From contig NZ_JARJHU010000005.1 of the NCBI RefSeq assembly GCF_029269825.1, positions 124,001 to 188,000 on the forward strand: a stretch of DNA of 64,000 bases. The letters run 5' to 3'. Below are positions 9,347 to 18,293 of this stretch, piece after piece. The notes beneath the pieces were generated by a model, which searched no databases, was not told the DNA's origin, and saw only the letters and a program-made list of their open reading frames with translations. The position numbers and the translations under genes are program-made. The first letter of the stretch is position 1; every line of letters begins with the position of its first letter. This DNA is from Pedobacter sp. JY14-1. GTDB lineage: Bacteria > Bacteroidota > Bacteroidia > Sphingobacteriales > Sphingobacteriaceae.

Positions 9347-10450
9347 TCACATTCCGAGTTCTGCCTTCATAAGAAAGACATTATAAGGGTACCACATCGA
9401 CATCAGGAAATAAAGTGATCTCCCGTTTGCCGAGGCCGGATGGATATAGGATCCGTATAAGCCCGGATAATCTGATGATCTGACCAGAATCCTGGCCTCA
9501 CTCCAGGGGCCGGTCACCTGCTTTGCATCTCTGATCACCAAACCATGCCGGTGTTCATCGACGTATGTGATGACCCAACGCTTAAAAGCCGGCAGCCACA
9601 TCATTGATAACTCTCCGGCAGGTGCCTCAATAATGGGTACGGCATTCGCTTCGCCTGCCCTTGTCCAGCCTGAATTGCCGCACCAGTATTCATAAGCATC
9701 CTGGTTCAGTATCTTCCCTTGTCTGAACCTTGCCAGGTATATTGCGCCTCCCCGTCCGGAGGCAGTTCCGGCCATATATACATATCCCTTTTTCTTCGCA
9801 TACCCAACCTGTGCAAAATTACTTTTGCCGTCAAAACGGACTTCCGGCCGGGCTTTCCAGCTGATACCGCCGTCCGAGGATTCATACAGTGCGGAAAAAT
9901 TTGCCTCCCAGCGCCCTGGCCGGCCCCATTTCCTGATATCCATATAATGGACATAATCCTTTCCCCCGGCATGTACAGCAGCTGTAGGAATTGCCGTATG
10001 ACTGCCCGTGCCGTCAGTGATATGCGGGCTGTAAATTACCTGTCTGCTGATCAGTGTATCAAAGGTAATTCCGTCATCCAGGTAGTGGTCGGTAGATATA
10101 CCCAGTACATTAGACCTCCAGTTGCCGGAATTTCCAGGGCCTCCCTCCTTCACCGGTTTAAAATCGGCACCATAGCTGTCGCCAAAAAAGTAACCGGTAC
10201 GCCCTTTTCCCATATCCCAGGCAATACCAAGGTCTGTACCGCCGAGGTCATATTTAACATCGGTTTGATTTGGGTTTGGGAATAGCTCTCCGGGAAGTGT
10301 TTTCCCCGTTACCCTTGCGAGCCTTTTTACCGCACTTGATTTAAGCGGTGACAGTTCTTTGCGCTGGTCTTGCGCAGAAACTAGAAAACAGTTGCTCAGC
10401 AAGGATGCAGAACAACAGCACAACAACTTAAAACAACTCAAGTAATTCAT
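9347..10450 (-). CDS. DUF4185 exported protein, possible glycoside hydrolase
   Basis: 367 residues with a signal peptide ending at about VSAQ (residue 27). The body matches the DUF4185 propeller pattern: TDLGIAWDMGKGRTGYFFGD, ISWKARPEV, TRAGEANAVPI, WVITYVDEH and GSYIHPASANGRSLYF. Some DUF4185 members from Bacteroidota and mycobacteria have been shown to be endo-D-arabinanases (family GH183), so polysaccharide cleavage in the periplasm or outside the cell is plausible, but the substrate here is unknown. The start overlaps the SNF2 helicase stop by 23 bases, showing co-transcription, although the two functions are not obviously linked. Confidence 0.75.
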   Translation of the reverse strand: MNYLSCFKLLCCCSASLLSNCFLVSAQDQRKELSPLKSSAVKRLARVTGKTLPGELFPNPNQTDVKYDLGGTDLGIAWDMGKGRTGYFFGDSYGADFKPVKEGGPGNSGNWRSNVLGISTDHYLDDGITFDTLISRQVIYSPHITDGTGSHTAIPTAAVHAGGKDYVHYMDIRKWGRPGRWEANFSALYESSDGGISWKARPEVRFDGKSNFAQVGYAKKKGYVYMAGTASGRGGAIYLARFRQGKILNQDAYEYWCGNSGWTRAGEANAVPIIEAPAGELSMMWLPAFKRWVITYVDEHRHGLVIRDAKQVTGPWSEARILVRSSDYPGLYGSYIHPASANGRSLYFLMSMWYPYNVFLMKAELGM

Positions 10451-13361
10451 TTTTATTCAAGGACTTAAATATCGATTTTTCCACCTTGACGAGGTCATCT
10501 GCCAATGTCGTTTTAAATCCCTGCATACCGACGATTTTATCCTCGATGGTATCGGGACAGATTAACCTGACTGCAATGACATGTTTTTGCTGTCCGATGC
10601 GGTAAGCCCGGTCTATTGCCTGGTTTTCCACGGCCGGGTTCCACCAGGGATCTACCAGGTAGACATAGTCCGCCTCTGTAAGATTGAGACCTGTGCCGCC
10701 AGCCTTAAGGCTGATCAGGAACACTCGGATAGCGGGATCTGTCTGAAAATCTGAAACTACCTTAGCCCGGTCACGGGTTTGTCCTGTCAGTGTGACATGT
10801 GCTATGTTGATCTTGCTCAGTTCATGACTAATGAGGTCAAGCATCGTCACAAACTGGGAAAAAACCAGTATCTTATGTTGACTGGCCTTGGCGGAAATCT
10901 CTTCCATCAAAACGTCCATTTTTGAGGAGGCTTTTCCATAATATTTCTCGCTGCCCAGCAATGCAGTGGAATTGCAGATCTGACGTAAACGGGTAATGCC
11001 TTTAAGTACATGCATGGTACTGGTTTTGAGCTCATCTTCAGTATGGTTCATCAGGAACTCCCGAATCTCGTTCCGGCAGCTGTCATAGACCTCACGCTGT
11101 CTTGGGCCCATCTCGCAATAAATGACCATCTCAGTCTTGTCCGGAAGCTCGGTTGCCACTTGCTGTTTGGTTCGCCTGAGGATAAAGGGATTGATCCGCT
11201 GCTGCAGTTCTCTCATGCGTTTACTGTCTTTGAACTGATCTATAGGGACGGAATATAATTGCTTAAATTGCTCCCTGCTGCCTAGTAACCCGGGACATGC
11301 AAAAGAAAGCTGGCCATAAAGATCGTAGGTATTGTTTTCTACCGGGGTTCCGGTAAGAATGATCCGGTTTCTTGCCTGCAGCATCCTTGCCGCCTTATAA
11401 CGTTGCGACCCCGGGTTTTTAATGGCCTGGGATTCGTCAAGGACCACATAATTAAAGACAAAGCCCTTTAACTGCCTGATATCAGACAGTAAAGTGCCGT
11501 AGGTGGTAAGAATAAGTTCATAGGCACTAAAATCGGGCGTCTTTTCTCTTGCTGCTCCGTGAAAGACCATCAGCTTTAAATCGGGTGCAAATTTTAATAC
11601 TTCCTGCTGCCAGTTGAATACCAATGATGCCGGAACAACCACCAGGTTTGCATTTTGTGAAGTTTTTTTACGCTGGTAAAGCAAAAATGCGAGTACCTGC
11701 AAGGTCTTACCCAGTCCCATATCATCGGCGAGACAGGCACCAAAATTAAGACGGTCCAAAAAAGCAAGCCAGTTCAATCCCTGTTGCTGATAGTGTCTGA
11801 GCTTCGCATGCAGCATTTCAGGCGGAGCTACATCGGGTATGGCTTCAAAAGAGGCCAGTCCGGACCGGTAAAAACTGATCCGTTCCCTGGTCTGCGCATC
11901 CATTTGTTCTTCGTCATAAAGTTCCTGTACTGCGCTGTAATTGATCAGCGAGGTGATCAGCCTTTCTTCAATCAGTTCGCCCGCACCAAAATAGCCTTCA
12001 AACTTTTCCAGCCACTCTGCGGGGATTATGCCCTGGGTGCCATCATCCAGTTGTACAAACTTACTTTTATTTCTAATTGATCTGTGTAAATGCTTCATCG
12101 AAGCAGTCTGGTTTCCAAACCTGACTTTTATGCCTGTTTCAAACCAGTCGATGCCACTGATGACACTGATATCGATCTCTGCTTTATATTGATTTATCTT
12201 ATTATTGTTCAGCGTATTGAAACCTAATATGGCGATGCCCTTACTTCTCCATACAGAAAAAGCCTCAAGGAACCAGTCTTCTTCAAGAAACCGCTTCCGG
12301 TGAAGGTAAAAGCAATCTGCATGTTTCTGATCGGGGAATTCCGCTACCTGTTCCATAAAGTATGGATGTGTCCTGGCGATAGTGGTAATGAACTGGAGCT
12401 CGCGGTCCTCGTCCCGTTCCAGGCTAAAAAACTTACCGTTCTTGTCTTTGGTCCTGATCTGCTTTTTAGATATGACCGGAATCTCCAGGTTCCCATAGCG
12501 CATGACCGGGGTGATCAGTACAAAGTCTTCAGATGCTGATAAGTAAACCAGTTGTTCATTTTCGAGATCGAATCCCTGTTCTTTAATTTGCTTTGGGGTA
12601 GCTGGTCTGAGATAGGAATAGCTGATCCGTATTTTCTCTTCCACTTTCTGAAGTACATTTTCCCTGAAGGATTCATAGGCTTCCCGGCCGAGCACCAGGG
12701 TATCGGAATAATGCTTAAAAAAACCGATGATCTCCTGTACATAGGGGTTACCCACCAGATATAACTGATTTCCCAATTGGATAAAACATTGAAATTTGAG
12801 CCTGATATGTTCTAAACCGTATTGACGGCCGTCAAGGCTGATCTTTCCCGATATCTCAAAATGATCTCCGCGTTCATTGACCACAAGGCTGAGCTCTGGT
12901 TTTAATAAACTTAGCTGCGCCGGAACCAGCGAAGCGGCAGTAATACTGGAAGCCACTTTATCGTCATGCAGATAGACATCCAGTTTAAGCGGATTATTGG
13001 CGACCGCTTTCAATGCTTCAAGATCAGATGCCGATCGTTCTTCACTGTAATTGTTTCTGAACCTTGACACACCAGTATAAAATTTGATTTCAGCCTGATC
13101 TCCGGTCTTCCATACCTTATCTAAAGGATCTAAAATCCTGACCGGGTTCTTCGGTTTACCAGATCTGGTCAGTTCAACTGTTGCCAGTTCCAGTACCAGG
13201 TTTCTGTAAAAACGGTGCTGACTGATGATCAGCACCGTTCTGGCAGTATCGTCTGGCAGCTTACCCGTTATTTTACCGGCATCGCTGTCCAGCGTATGTT
13301 TAAGCCTGGAAAGGTCCAGTTGCACAGATGCCGTGCCTTCTTTATCCCCTGTCTGCTGCAT
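10428..13361 (-). CDS. SNF2-family DEAD/DEAH-box helicase
   Basis: 977 residues. The C-terminal half is a complete SNF2 ATPase: motif I DDMGLGKTLQ (about 547), motif II VVLDESQAIKN (about 643), motif III ILTGTPVENN, then the second lobe with VFSQFVTMLDL, SLKAGGTGLNLTEAD and the arginine-finger motif QAIDRAYRIGQ (about 916). The N-terminal 450 residues correspond to the bacterial SNF2-associated region and contain no recognisable SWIM zinc-finger cysteines. Such proteins act on DNA or remove bound proteins; the cellular role is unknown. The ATG at 13361 follows an in-frame stop shortly upstream, which fixes the start. It is co-directional with the lipoprotein gene upstream (25-base gap). Confidence 0.92.
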   Translation of the reverse strand: MQQTGDKEGTASVQLDLSRLKHTLDSDAGKITGKLPDDTARTVLIISQHRFYRNLVLELATVELTRSGKPKNPVRILDPLDKVWKTGDQAEIKFYTGVSRFRNNYSEERSASDLEALKAVANNPLKLDVYLHDDKVASSITAASLVPAQLSLLKPELSLVVNERGDHFEISGKISLDGRQYGLEHIRLKFQCFIQLGNQLYLVGNPYVQEIIGFFKHYSDTLVLGREAYESFRENVLQKVEEKIRISYSYLRPATPKQIKEQGFDLENEQLVYLSASEDFVLITPVMRYGNLEIPVISKKQIRTKDKNGKFFSLERDEDRELQFITTIARTHPYFMEQVAEFPDQKHADCFYLHRKRFLEEDWFLEAFSVWRSKGIAILGFNTLNNNKINQYKAEIDISVISGIDWFETGIKVRFGNQTASMKHLHRSIRNKSKFVQLDDGTQGIIPAEWLEKFEGYFGAGELIEERLITSLINYSAVQELYDEEQMDAQTRERISFYRSGLASFEAIPDVAPPEMLHAKLRHYQQQGLNWLAFLDRLNFGACLADDMGLGKTLQVLAFLLYQRKKTSQNANLVVVPASLVFNWQQEVLKFAPDLKLMVFHGAAREKTPDFSAYELILTTYGTLLSDIRQLKGFVFNYVVLDESQAIKNPGSQRYKAARMLQARNRIILTGTPVENNTYDLYGQLSFACPGLLGSREQFKQLYSVPIDQFKDSKRMRELQQRINPFILRRTKQQVATELPDKTEMVIYCEMGPRQREVYDSCRNEIREFLMNHTEDELKTSTMHVLKGITRLRQICNSTALLGSEKYYGKASSKMDVLMEEISAKASQHKILVFSQFVTMLDLISHELSKINIAHVTLTGQTRDRAKVVSDFQTDPAIRVFLISLKAGGTGLNLTEADYVYLVDPWWNPAVENQAIDRAYRIGQQKHVIAVRLICPDTIEDKIVGMQGFKTTLADDLVKVEKSIFKSLNKNELLELF

Positions 13362-13386
13362 ATCGTGGGATAAAGCTACTCATTTT

Positions 13387-13824
13387 TTAAGGTTTTCTGA
13401 ACTTACTTAGATAGGTATCAGAAGCACTGATTTCGGCTTTGTACAGACTGTCGATCGCGGCTATTTTCGCTTTTTCTTTTTTGAAGTATTGTACAGCTTC
13501 TTCATTTGACTTTCCGGTTACATCTGGTTCAAACTGGTGCATCCAGTCGTTCATAGTTTCCTCAGATTTTTGCAGGCGTTCACGCATTTCTGTGATGGTT
13601 CTTTTTTCACTGACTGTATCCAATCCGGGACGGCTTAGCGCTACGGAACTGAGGTCCCGCAGTAAAGTATCGAGCCTGAGCTGGTTTTTCAGGATTTTGC
13701 CGTGATCGGCCATGACCTCATCATGGTAGTTCATGATTTCGTCGCGGACTTGCTTGTAGCTTATTTGCTGCTGACAGGCAATGGCCAGCAGGCTGATCAG
13801 GACCAGAATTGTTGTCTTTTTCAT
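13387..13824 (-). CDS. Small coiled-coil lipoprotein
   Basis: 145 residues. The lipobox LAIAC (Cys17) follows a short hydrophobic signal, so the protein is probably membrane-anchored. The mature part is charged and helical, with heptad-like stretches (KILKNQLRLDTLLRDLSS and TITEMRERLQKSEETMNDW). No catalytic motif is visible. It lies 4 bases after the Cys/His-rich propeller lipoprotein gene and is probably the last member of the TonB-receptor cassette. Function unknown. Confidence 0.65.
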   Translation of the reverse strand: MKKTTILVLISLLAIACQQQISYKQVRDEIMNYHDEVMADHGKILKNQLRLDTLLRDLSSVALSRPGLDTVSEKRTITEMRERLQKSEETMNDWMHQFEPDVTGKSNEEAVQYFKKEKAKIAAIDSLYKAEISASDTYLSKFRKP

Positions 13825-13828
13825 TTTG

Positions 13829-15091
13829 CTATATTTTTCGTTTAGAATAGAGAATTACGCTCCCGTTCGCTCCTTCCCTGACCCATGCCATAAGCAGGTC
13901 ATGGCCGTCAGCGACAACAACCGCGTGATGGTCCGGATGCTTTCCGTCGGTAATAGTTTGAGTTTTCATTTCCTTATCTGCGGATGACCAAAGGACGATG
14001 CGGGCATTTGCATGGTGATCATGTCCGGAAGTCATGGTGCTGTGGTTATGCGCCGCCATTTCTTCTTCTTCAGCAGGTTCTTCGTAGACCGCTGCCAGCT
14101 GGTTATCTCCAGACTGTGTCATCTGGGGGTGCTTACCCGATGCCGTGACCATAATCCGGCTTTTAAAGGAACCATCAGGCTTGCCACTGGTAAAATACAA
14201 TCCAGGACCACCTCCTGCCGTAAACCAAAGAACATTTGCGAGCTCATTCGTGACCGCAAGTGCCGGACCGGTATGCGGACAGCCGTTCACTTCCCATTTG
14301 TCATCACTGATCGCTTTTGCCGGCGTGAAATGCCGGCCGTTATCCGGGGAGAATTGGTATACCATATCGCGTACCTGCTTACCGGGAAGCAGCGGAAAAG
14401 TCTGGATACTTCTGTAAGCAATATGCAGATTTCCCCTTTTATCGACCACCATAGCGGTCCGGCAGCATTCACAAGTGCCCTTCTGAAGGCAGGTATCTGG
14501 CATGAAACCTCCACCTTTTCCGGTCCGGGCATAAAATAAGGCCGAACCTTTAATGGACCTGGCAAAACGTCCGTCAAGCCATACGGCGGCCAGCTCACCA
14601 TCTTGAAGCCGGGCAATGTCAAAAAAACTGCGGCTAAAGACATGGGATGTATCGGTATGGATATATTTTACCGGGGACCATGACCGGCCCTGGTTGCCGG
14701 AAATACTGTAGCAGATCGCTCCGGCATAGGGGTTCTTCTCCCCTGTGAACCGTTTTGCAAAAATAGCAATTACTGTTCCGTCTGACTTGAAGCCTACCTT
14801 CGCCATACTCTCGGCGGCTGTACTGCAACCAGCAGAACCTGGCACGGTGACTGCGGGGCCGAAGCTGTCCTGTGCTTTGTTGTAGACTGCATACTTTAAG
14901 CGGTTCAGTGAATCCTGTTCATCCTGTTCCGTCCAGCAAAGCACAATCTGCCCTTTATGGTCTTGTGTCAGATAAGGTGAAGTCGCTGTGTGACCGCCGG
15001 TTTCCAGTGTATGGATTTCAGGGATCCGGTCTTTTTTTGTACAGGCTGCCGCCAGCACAATCAGGGACAGCAAAAAAATTGAATTTCTCAT
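13829..15091 (-). CDS. Cys/His-rich sialidase-like propeller lipoprotein
   Basis: 420 residues with lipobox LAAAC (Cys17). The body has sialidase-like propeller repeats (SGNQGRSWSPVKYI, SPDNGRHFTPAKAI), and automated pipelines would probably call it an exo-alpha-sialidase. Two features argue for metal binding instead. One is a CECCRTAM cysteine cluster, with a further Cys nearby in the preceding KGTCE. The other is an acidic then His-rich insertion (EEPAEEEEMAAHNHS followed by GHDHH). It lies 5 bases after the TonB receptor gene. My reading is a surface or periplasmic metal-binding partner of that receptor; sialidase activity is doubtful. Confidence 0.7.
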   Translation of the reverse strand: MRNSIFLLSLIVLAAACTKKDRIPEIHTLETGGHTATSPYLTQDHKGQIVLCWTEQDEQDSLNRLKYAVYNKAQDSFGPAVTVPGSAGCSTAAESMAKVGFKSDGTVIAIFAKRFTGEKNPYAGAICYSISGNQGRSWSPVKYIHTDTSHVFSRSFFDIARLQDGELAAVWLDGRFARSIKGSALFYARTGKGGGFMPDTCLQKGTCECCRTAMVVDKRGNLHIAYRSIQTFPLLPGKQVRDMVYQFSPDNGRHFTPAKAISDDKWEVNGCPHTGPALAVTNELANVLWFTAGGGPGLYFTSGKPDGSFKSRIMVTASGKHPQMTQSGDNQLAAVYEEPAEEEEMAAHNHSTMTSGHDHHANARIVLWSSADKEMKTQTITDGKHPDHHAVVVADGHDLLMAWVREGANGSVILYSKRKI

Positions 15092-15096
15092 AATTT

Positions 15097-17406
15097 TCAG
15101 AACAAATATTTAAGACTTAAACCACCATAACCGTTCCTGCCCGGGGATGGATTGAAGTAGGCCGGTTGTACGCCTCCCGATGCAGATGCGTTCAGTGATA
15201 CAATGGAACTGTATTTTTCGCCGAAGATATTGTCCAGGCCGGCATAGGCATTTAATTCAAACCAGCGATTGACACGGGTTTTGTAGCCGATCTTACCATT
15301 TACTATACGATATGAACCATTGAATGCAGTATTGGAATCGTTCAAAGGCAAATGATCGCTGTAAAAATAATTACCAAAAGCATAAATACCCAGGCGGGTT
15401 TCCAGGTCCAGTCCTACATTGAGTACCCACGGGGCTACGCCGGTAAGGATATTGCCGTCATAGGTTTCCGATACCTGCCCTTGTGCGTCCAGCTTTTTAT
15501 AGTCTCTGAACTTAAAATCAGAATAGGTAATGGCAGCAAAAGGACGCAGGATGCTGAGCAGCTCATGGTCTTCTTCGTTGAGTATCTGATAGGAAACAGA
15601 AAGTTCGGTCCCGTTATGCGAGGTTTTGCCTGCATTATTGTATACAGTGATCCCCTGCTGGATGGCCTGGGCGATCAGCTCGCCTTTCATGTTCATCTTA
15701 AAAATAGCCAGGTCATATTCCAGTCTTGATTTCAGCAGGTTACCCTTTGCATTGAGCTCATAATTAATCCCTTTTTCAGCCTGTAGCCTGGGGTTGACAG
15801 ATCCATCCACATTTTTTATCTCTGAACCTGAGGGCGGTGAGAAACCCGAACTCATGCTGGCATGCAAGCTTAATGCATTGCTGAACTTATGACTGAGGGC
15901 AATACGCGGAGAAGCCTGAGGATCAAACTTTTTGATCCCACTCTGGTTTTGCTTCAGGTAATCTGTAATGTCGTACCGCAGACTATTATAACTCAGTCCC
16001 AGGACCAGGCTTGTATAAGCTCCTAATCGGGTTTCAGACTGGTAGAATAAGGAATGGAGCGTATTCCGGTAATCGATATTTGAATTGATTGCTCCTTCTT
16101 TGCCCTGGTTATTGACATATTGTGCGCCTTTTGTCCGCCCTTCATTGAACTCTCCACCCAGGGTGAAAACAGTGGACAGCCGTTTAAATCCCGGATCATA
16201 GTTAAAGCGGCTCCTACCGCCATAACTCTGGTAGAAATTGCGAATATAGGCATAAGGCAAGGGGTGATTGAGGTCGTAAAAATAGGTAAAAACACTGGTA
16301 ATATTCTCCAGCTGACCGTTAAAATGATATTGCTGTCCGAGCCCTATCCTGGTCCAGTTCTGATAGCGCCCGGCTGCTTTATCCAGGTTCACCGGGTTTG
16401 CCTGTAAAGGATTTACAGCTACCTGTGCAGCAGTCAGGGACCCGGGGATCTCTGAATATTGTGTGGTCCTGTTCAGCAGTAAAGTAACCACTCTCCGGTC
16501 GCTTGGAAAAAGCTGAAAATTTCCGGTCAGGAAACGGCGCATGTCTTTGCTATGCGCGCGATAGCCGGCATATTCCTGCCAGCCATAAGCTACATAACTG
16601 TTCAGCTTATCGCCACCGCTCCTGTAGGTAGTTGCAATCCGGTGAAGTCCGTTTGCCCCGGCGATGCCTGAAACTTCCAGGCTTTGCTCCTGGTACGGTG
16701 ACCGTTGCAGCTGAAAATTAATCACACCTCCTGTACCGGCACCATAGATGCTGGAAACAGGACCTTTGATCACCTCTGCCCTACCAATGCTGTTCACATC
16801 CAGGGCTTCGATACGTGTAGTTCCGTCGGCTTCGGTCACCGGTATCTCATTGATATATATCTTTAAGTTACGGATGCCAAAAGCAGAACGCACACCGTTA
16901 CCCCGGATAGAAATGCGCGCCTCGGAAAGCGTACTTTGATCCATACGCACACCGGCAATGGCATTAAATGCGGGTTGAAATGATACAGCACTGCCTCTGC
17001 CAATATCTCTTGCGGTAACCAGCGTTATGGCCCCTGCGGTTTCCTGTATCGTTTTATTGGTATTGTAGGCCGAGACACGTACTTCATTTAACCTGACCGC
17101 ATCGGCTTCAAGCTGAATATTGAGTTCAGCAATACCCTGTTCTATTTTTACTGTTTGAATAAGATATCCGGGGAGGATAACTTTTAATTGATTCGCTGAC
17201 GGCCGCTCTTTAAGCATGAAGTTCCCTCTGGCATCAGACCGGGCGAGTTCGAGACCTCTGTCGTCTTGTATGGATGCATTACTTAAGGACTGGCGTGTTT
17301 GTAAGTCATATATCCGGCCGGTAAGTACCGGGTTCTGACCCATGGACTCCTGGGACAGGAATAACAGTGCGCCTAAAAAAAACAGGCAATTTCTATAAAA
17401 TTCCAT
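15097..17406 (-). CDS. TonB-dependent receptor, probable metal or metallophore uptake
   Basis: 769 residues with a signal peptide (cleavage after MGQ-like residues near 23), a carboxypeptidase-regulatory-like domain (about 26-105), a plug domain (GAITLVTARDIGRG, RISIRGNGVRSAFGIRN, EVIKGPVSSIYGAGTGGVIN) and a 22-strand-type barrel ending LKYLF. The plug resembles siderophore/metal receptors, not SusC. There is no SusD partner. It is preceded by the small Cys-motif membrane protein gene and followed within 5 bases by the Cys/His-rich propeller gene, which suggests copper or another transition metal. The substrate is inference. Confidence 0.88.
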   Translation of the reverse strand: MEFYRNCLFFLGALLFLSQESMGQNPVLTGRIYDLQTRQSLSNASIQDDRGLELARSDARGNFMLKERPSANQLKVILPGYLIQTVKIEQGIAELNIQLEADAVRLNEVRVSAYNTNKTIQETAGAITLVTARDIGRGSAVSFQPAFNAIAGVRMDQSTLSEARISIRGNGVRSAFGIRNLKIYINEIPVTEADGTTRIEALDVNSIGRAEVIKGPVSSIYGAGTGGVINFQLQRSPYQEQSLEVSGIAGANGLHRIATTYRSGGDKLNSYVAYGWQEYAGYRAHSKDMRRFLTGNFQLFPSDRRVVTLLLNRTTQYSEIPGSLTAAQVAVNPLQANPVNLDKAAGRYQNWTRIGLGQQYHFNGQLENITSVFTYFYDLNHPLPYAYIRNFYQSYGGRSRFNYDPGFKRLSTVFTLGGEFNEGRTKGAQYVNNQGKEGAINSNIDYRNTLHSLFYQSETRLGAYTSLVLGLSYNSLRYDITDYLKQNQSGIKKFDPQASPRIALSHKFSNALSLHASMSSGFSPPSGSEIKNVDGSVNPRLQAEKGINYELNAKGNLLKSRLEYDLAIFKMNMKGELIAQAIQQGITVYNNAGKTSHNGTELSVSYQILNEEDHELLSILRPFAAITYSDFKFRDYKKLDAQGQVSETYDGNILTGVAPWVLNVGLDLETRLGIYAFGNYFYSDHLPLNDSNTAFNGSYRIVNGKIGYKTRVNRWFELNAYAGLDNIFGEKYSSIVSLNASASGGVQPAYFNPSPGRNGYGGLSLKYLF

Positions 17407-17438
17407 TAAAATTTAGTTAATCGTTAATACAATAGCCA

Positions 17439-17500
17439 TTCCGGGGTAGCCAGAAAAATCTGGTCACAGGCAGTAGATCTACTGCCCTGACTTTCCGGAA
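17439..17500. repeat. Nested hairpins in the TonB-receptor leader
   Basis: The 110-base gap between the small Cys protein gene and the receptor gene holds a perfect 18-base palindrome GGCAGTAGATCTACTGCC (17469-17486) and a hairpin CCAGA-aaaa-TCTGG (17450-17463). Both lie between flanking TTCCGG (17439-17444) and TTCCGGAA (17493-17500). It could be a cotranscriptional leader structure, a processing site or a dimeric regulator site. No T-run follows on either strand. Confidence 0.45.
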
Positions 17501-17516
17501 ATCAAATTAAGATCAG

Positions 17517-17888
17517 CTAAACTTGTTGAGGAGGATGAAAGATTGAATTTCTGATACTGCAGGGCATCCCGGTAGAAAAAGGGACATGAAGGTCAATTTC
17601 AGCAAAGGCATATTGCCTGAAAACGATCACATATCCTGTTATTGCATCCTGAACCTGTGATTTCTGGGACTGACGTTCCTGTTTTTGTTCCTTCTCCTGT
17701 GCCTGTTTCAGTTTTTTCATCAGGTAACATTTACCGTTGCAATGCAGTTCCGGTTTGTCCCTGTTTTCACATAGTTCCCTGACAATATAACGTTGATTGA
17801 CCTCAAAACCCAGAAAGACCCAAAGCCCGGAGAAGTTTGCCAGCAGCATACTTAACAACAGTACTACAGAAATGGGTTTTAAAGGCAT
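17517..17888 (-). CDS. Small membrane-anchored protein with CNGKC motif
   Basis: 123 residues. A single hydrophobic N-terminal segment (about 6-30) is followed by a polar region with LCENRDKPELHCNGKCYLMKK (three cysteines and a His within 17 residues), a Lys/Glu/Gln-rich coiled stretch (QAQEKEQKQERQSQK) and a tail ending FHPPQQV. I recognise the motif arrangement from small proteins encoded beside TonB receptors in Bacteroidota, but it has no established function. The position immediately upstream of the receptor, plus CxxxC, suggests metal or redox handling on the periplasmic side. It lies 18 bases after the thioesterase stop. Confidence 0.65.
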   Translation of the reverse strand: MPLKPISVVLLLSMLLANFSGLWVFLGFEVNQRYIVRELCENRDKPELHCNGKCYLMKKLKQAQEKEQKQERQSQKSQVQDAITGYVIVFRQYAFAEIDLHVPFSTGMPCSIRNSIFHPPQQV

Positions 17889-17906
17889 ACCGGGTAAAGA
17901 TACGAC

Positions 17907-18293
17907 TTATTTAATGATACTCACTGGCTTTTTATACTCATCTATGGCTACAAATGAAAAGTCGCCTGTTACTGCTTTTTCCCGCTCTTCTGAGTACATT
18001 TGCTCTGTGTAGATCTCTACCCTTACCTTCATGCTGGTATTACCTACGTGGATTACTTTTGCGATCAGCTCTATGATTGTCCCGGCAGGGATTGGTTTTG
18101 TAAAGTCTATCCGGTCACTGCTTACGGTAACCATATGCTGTCTGCTGAAACGCGTAGCCGCAATAAAGGCCACTTCATCCATCAGGGCCATGGCAGTGCC
18201 CCCAAACAGTGTGTCGTAATGATTTGTGGTATTGGGAAATACAGCTTTAAAAACCCTGGTCTCGGAATTCTCTATTCTTTCTTCCAAAGTCAT
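17907..18293 (-). CDS. Acyl-CoA thioesterase, hotdog fold
   Basis: 128 residues, typical for the YciA/acyl-CoA thioesterase family. FPNTTNHYDTLFGGTAMALMDE carries the conserved Asn-His-x-x-x-x-Phe-Gly-Gly...Met-Asp-Glu active-site pattern, and the C-terminal strands (IELIAKVIHVGNTSMKVRVEI) fit the hotdog fold. It hydrolyses acyl-CoA thioesters in the cytoplasm; chain-length preference cannot be read from sequence. Its ATG overlaps the fabH stop by 4 bases, so the two are translationally coupled, which links it to fatty-acid metabolism. Confidence 0.9.
   Translation of the reverse strand: MTLEERIENSETRVFKAVFPNTTNHYDTLFGGTAMALMDEVAFIAATRFSRQHMVTVSSDRIDFTKPIPAGTIIELIAKVIHVGNTSMKVRVEIYTEQMYSEEREKAVTGDFSFVAIDEYKKPVSIIK

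Noticed and set aside
9719..10285. Plus-strand open frame of 188 codons opposite the DUF4185 gene
   Set aside because: Antisense shadow with no recognisable signal, domain or start context.
13211..13239. 10-bp perfect inverted repeat AACGGTGCTG/CAGCACCGTT
   Set aside because: It lies within the SNF2 coding sequence and encodes ordinary residues; no sign of a regulatory role.
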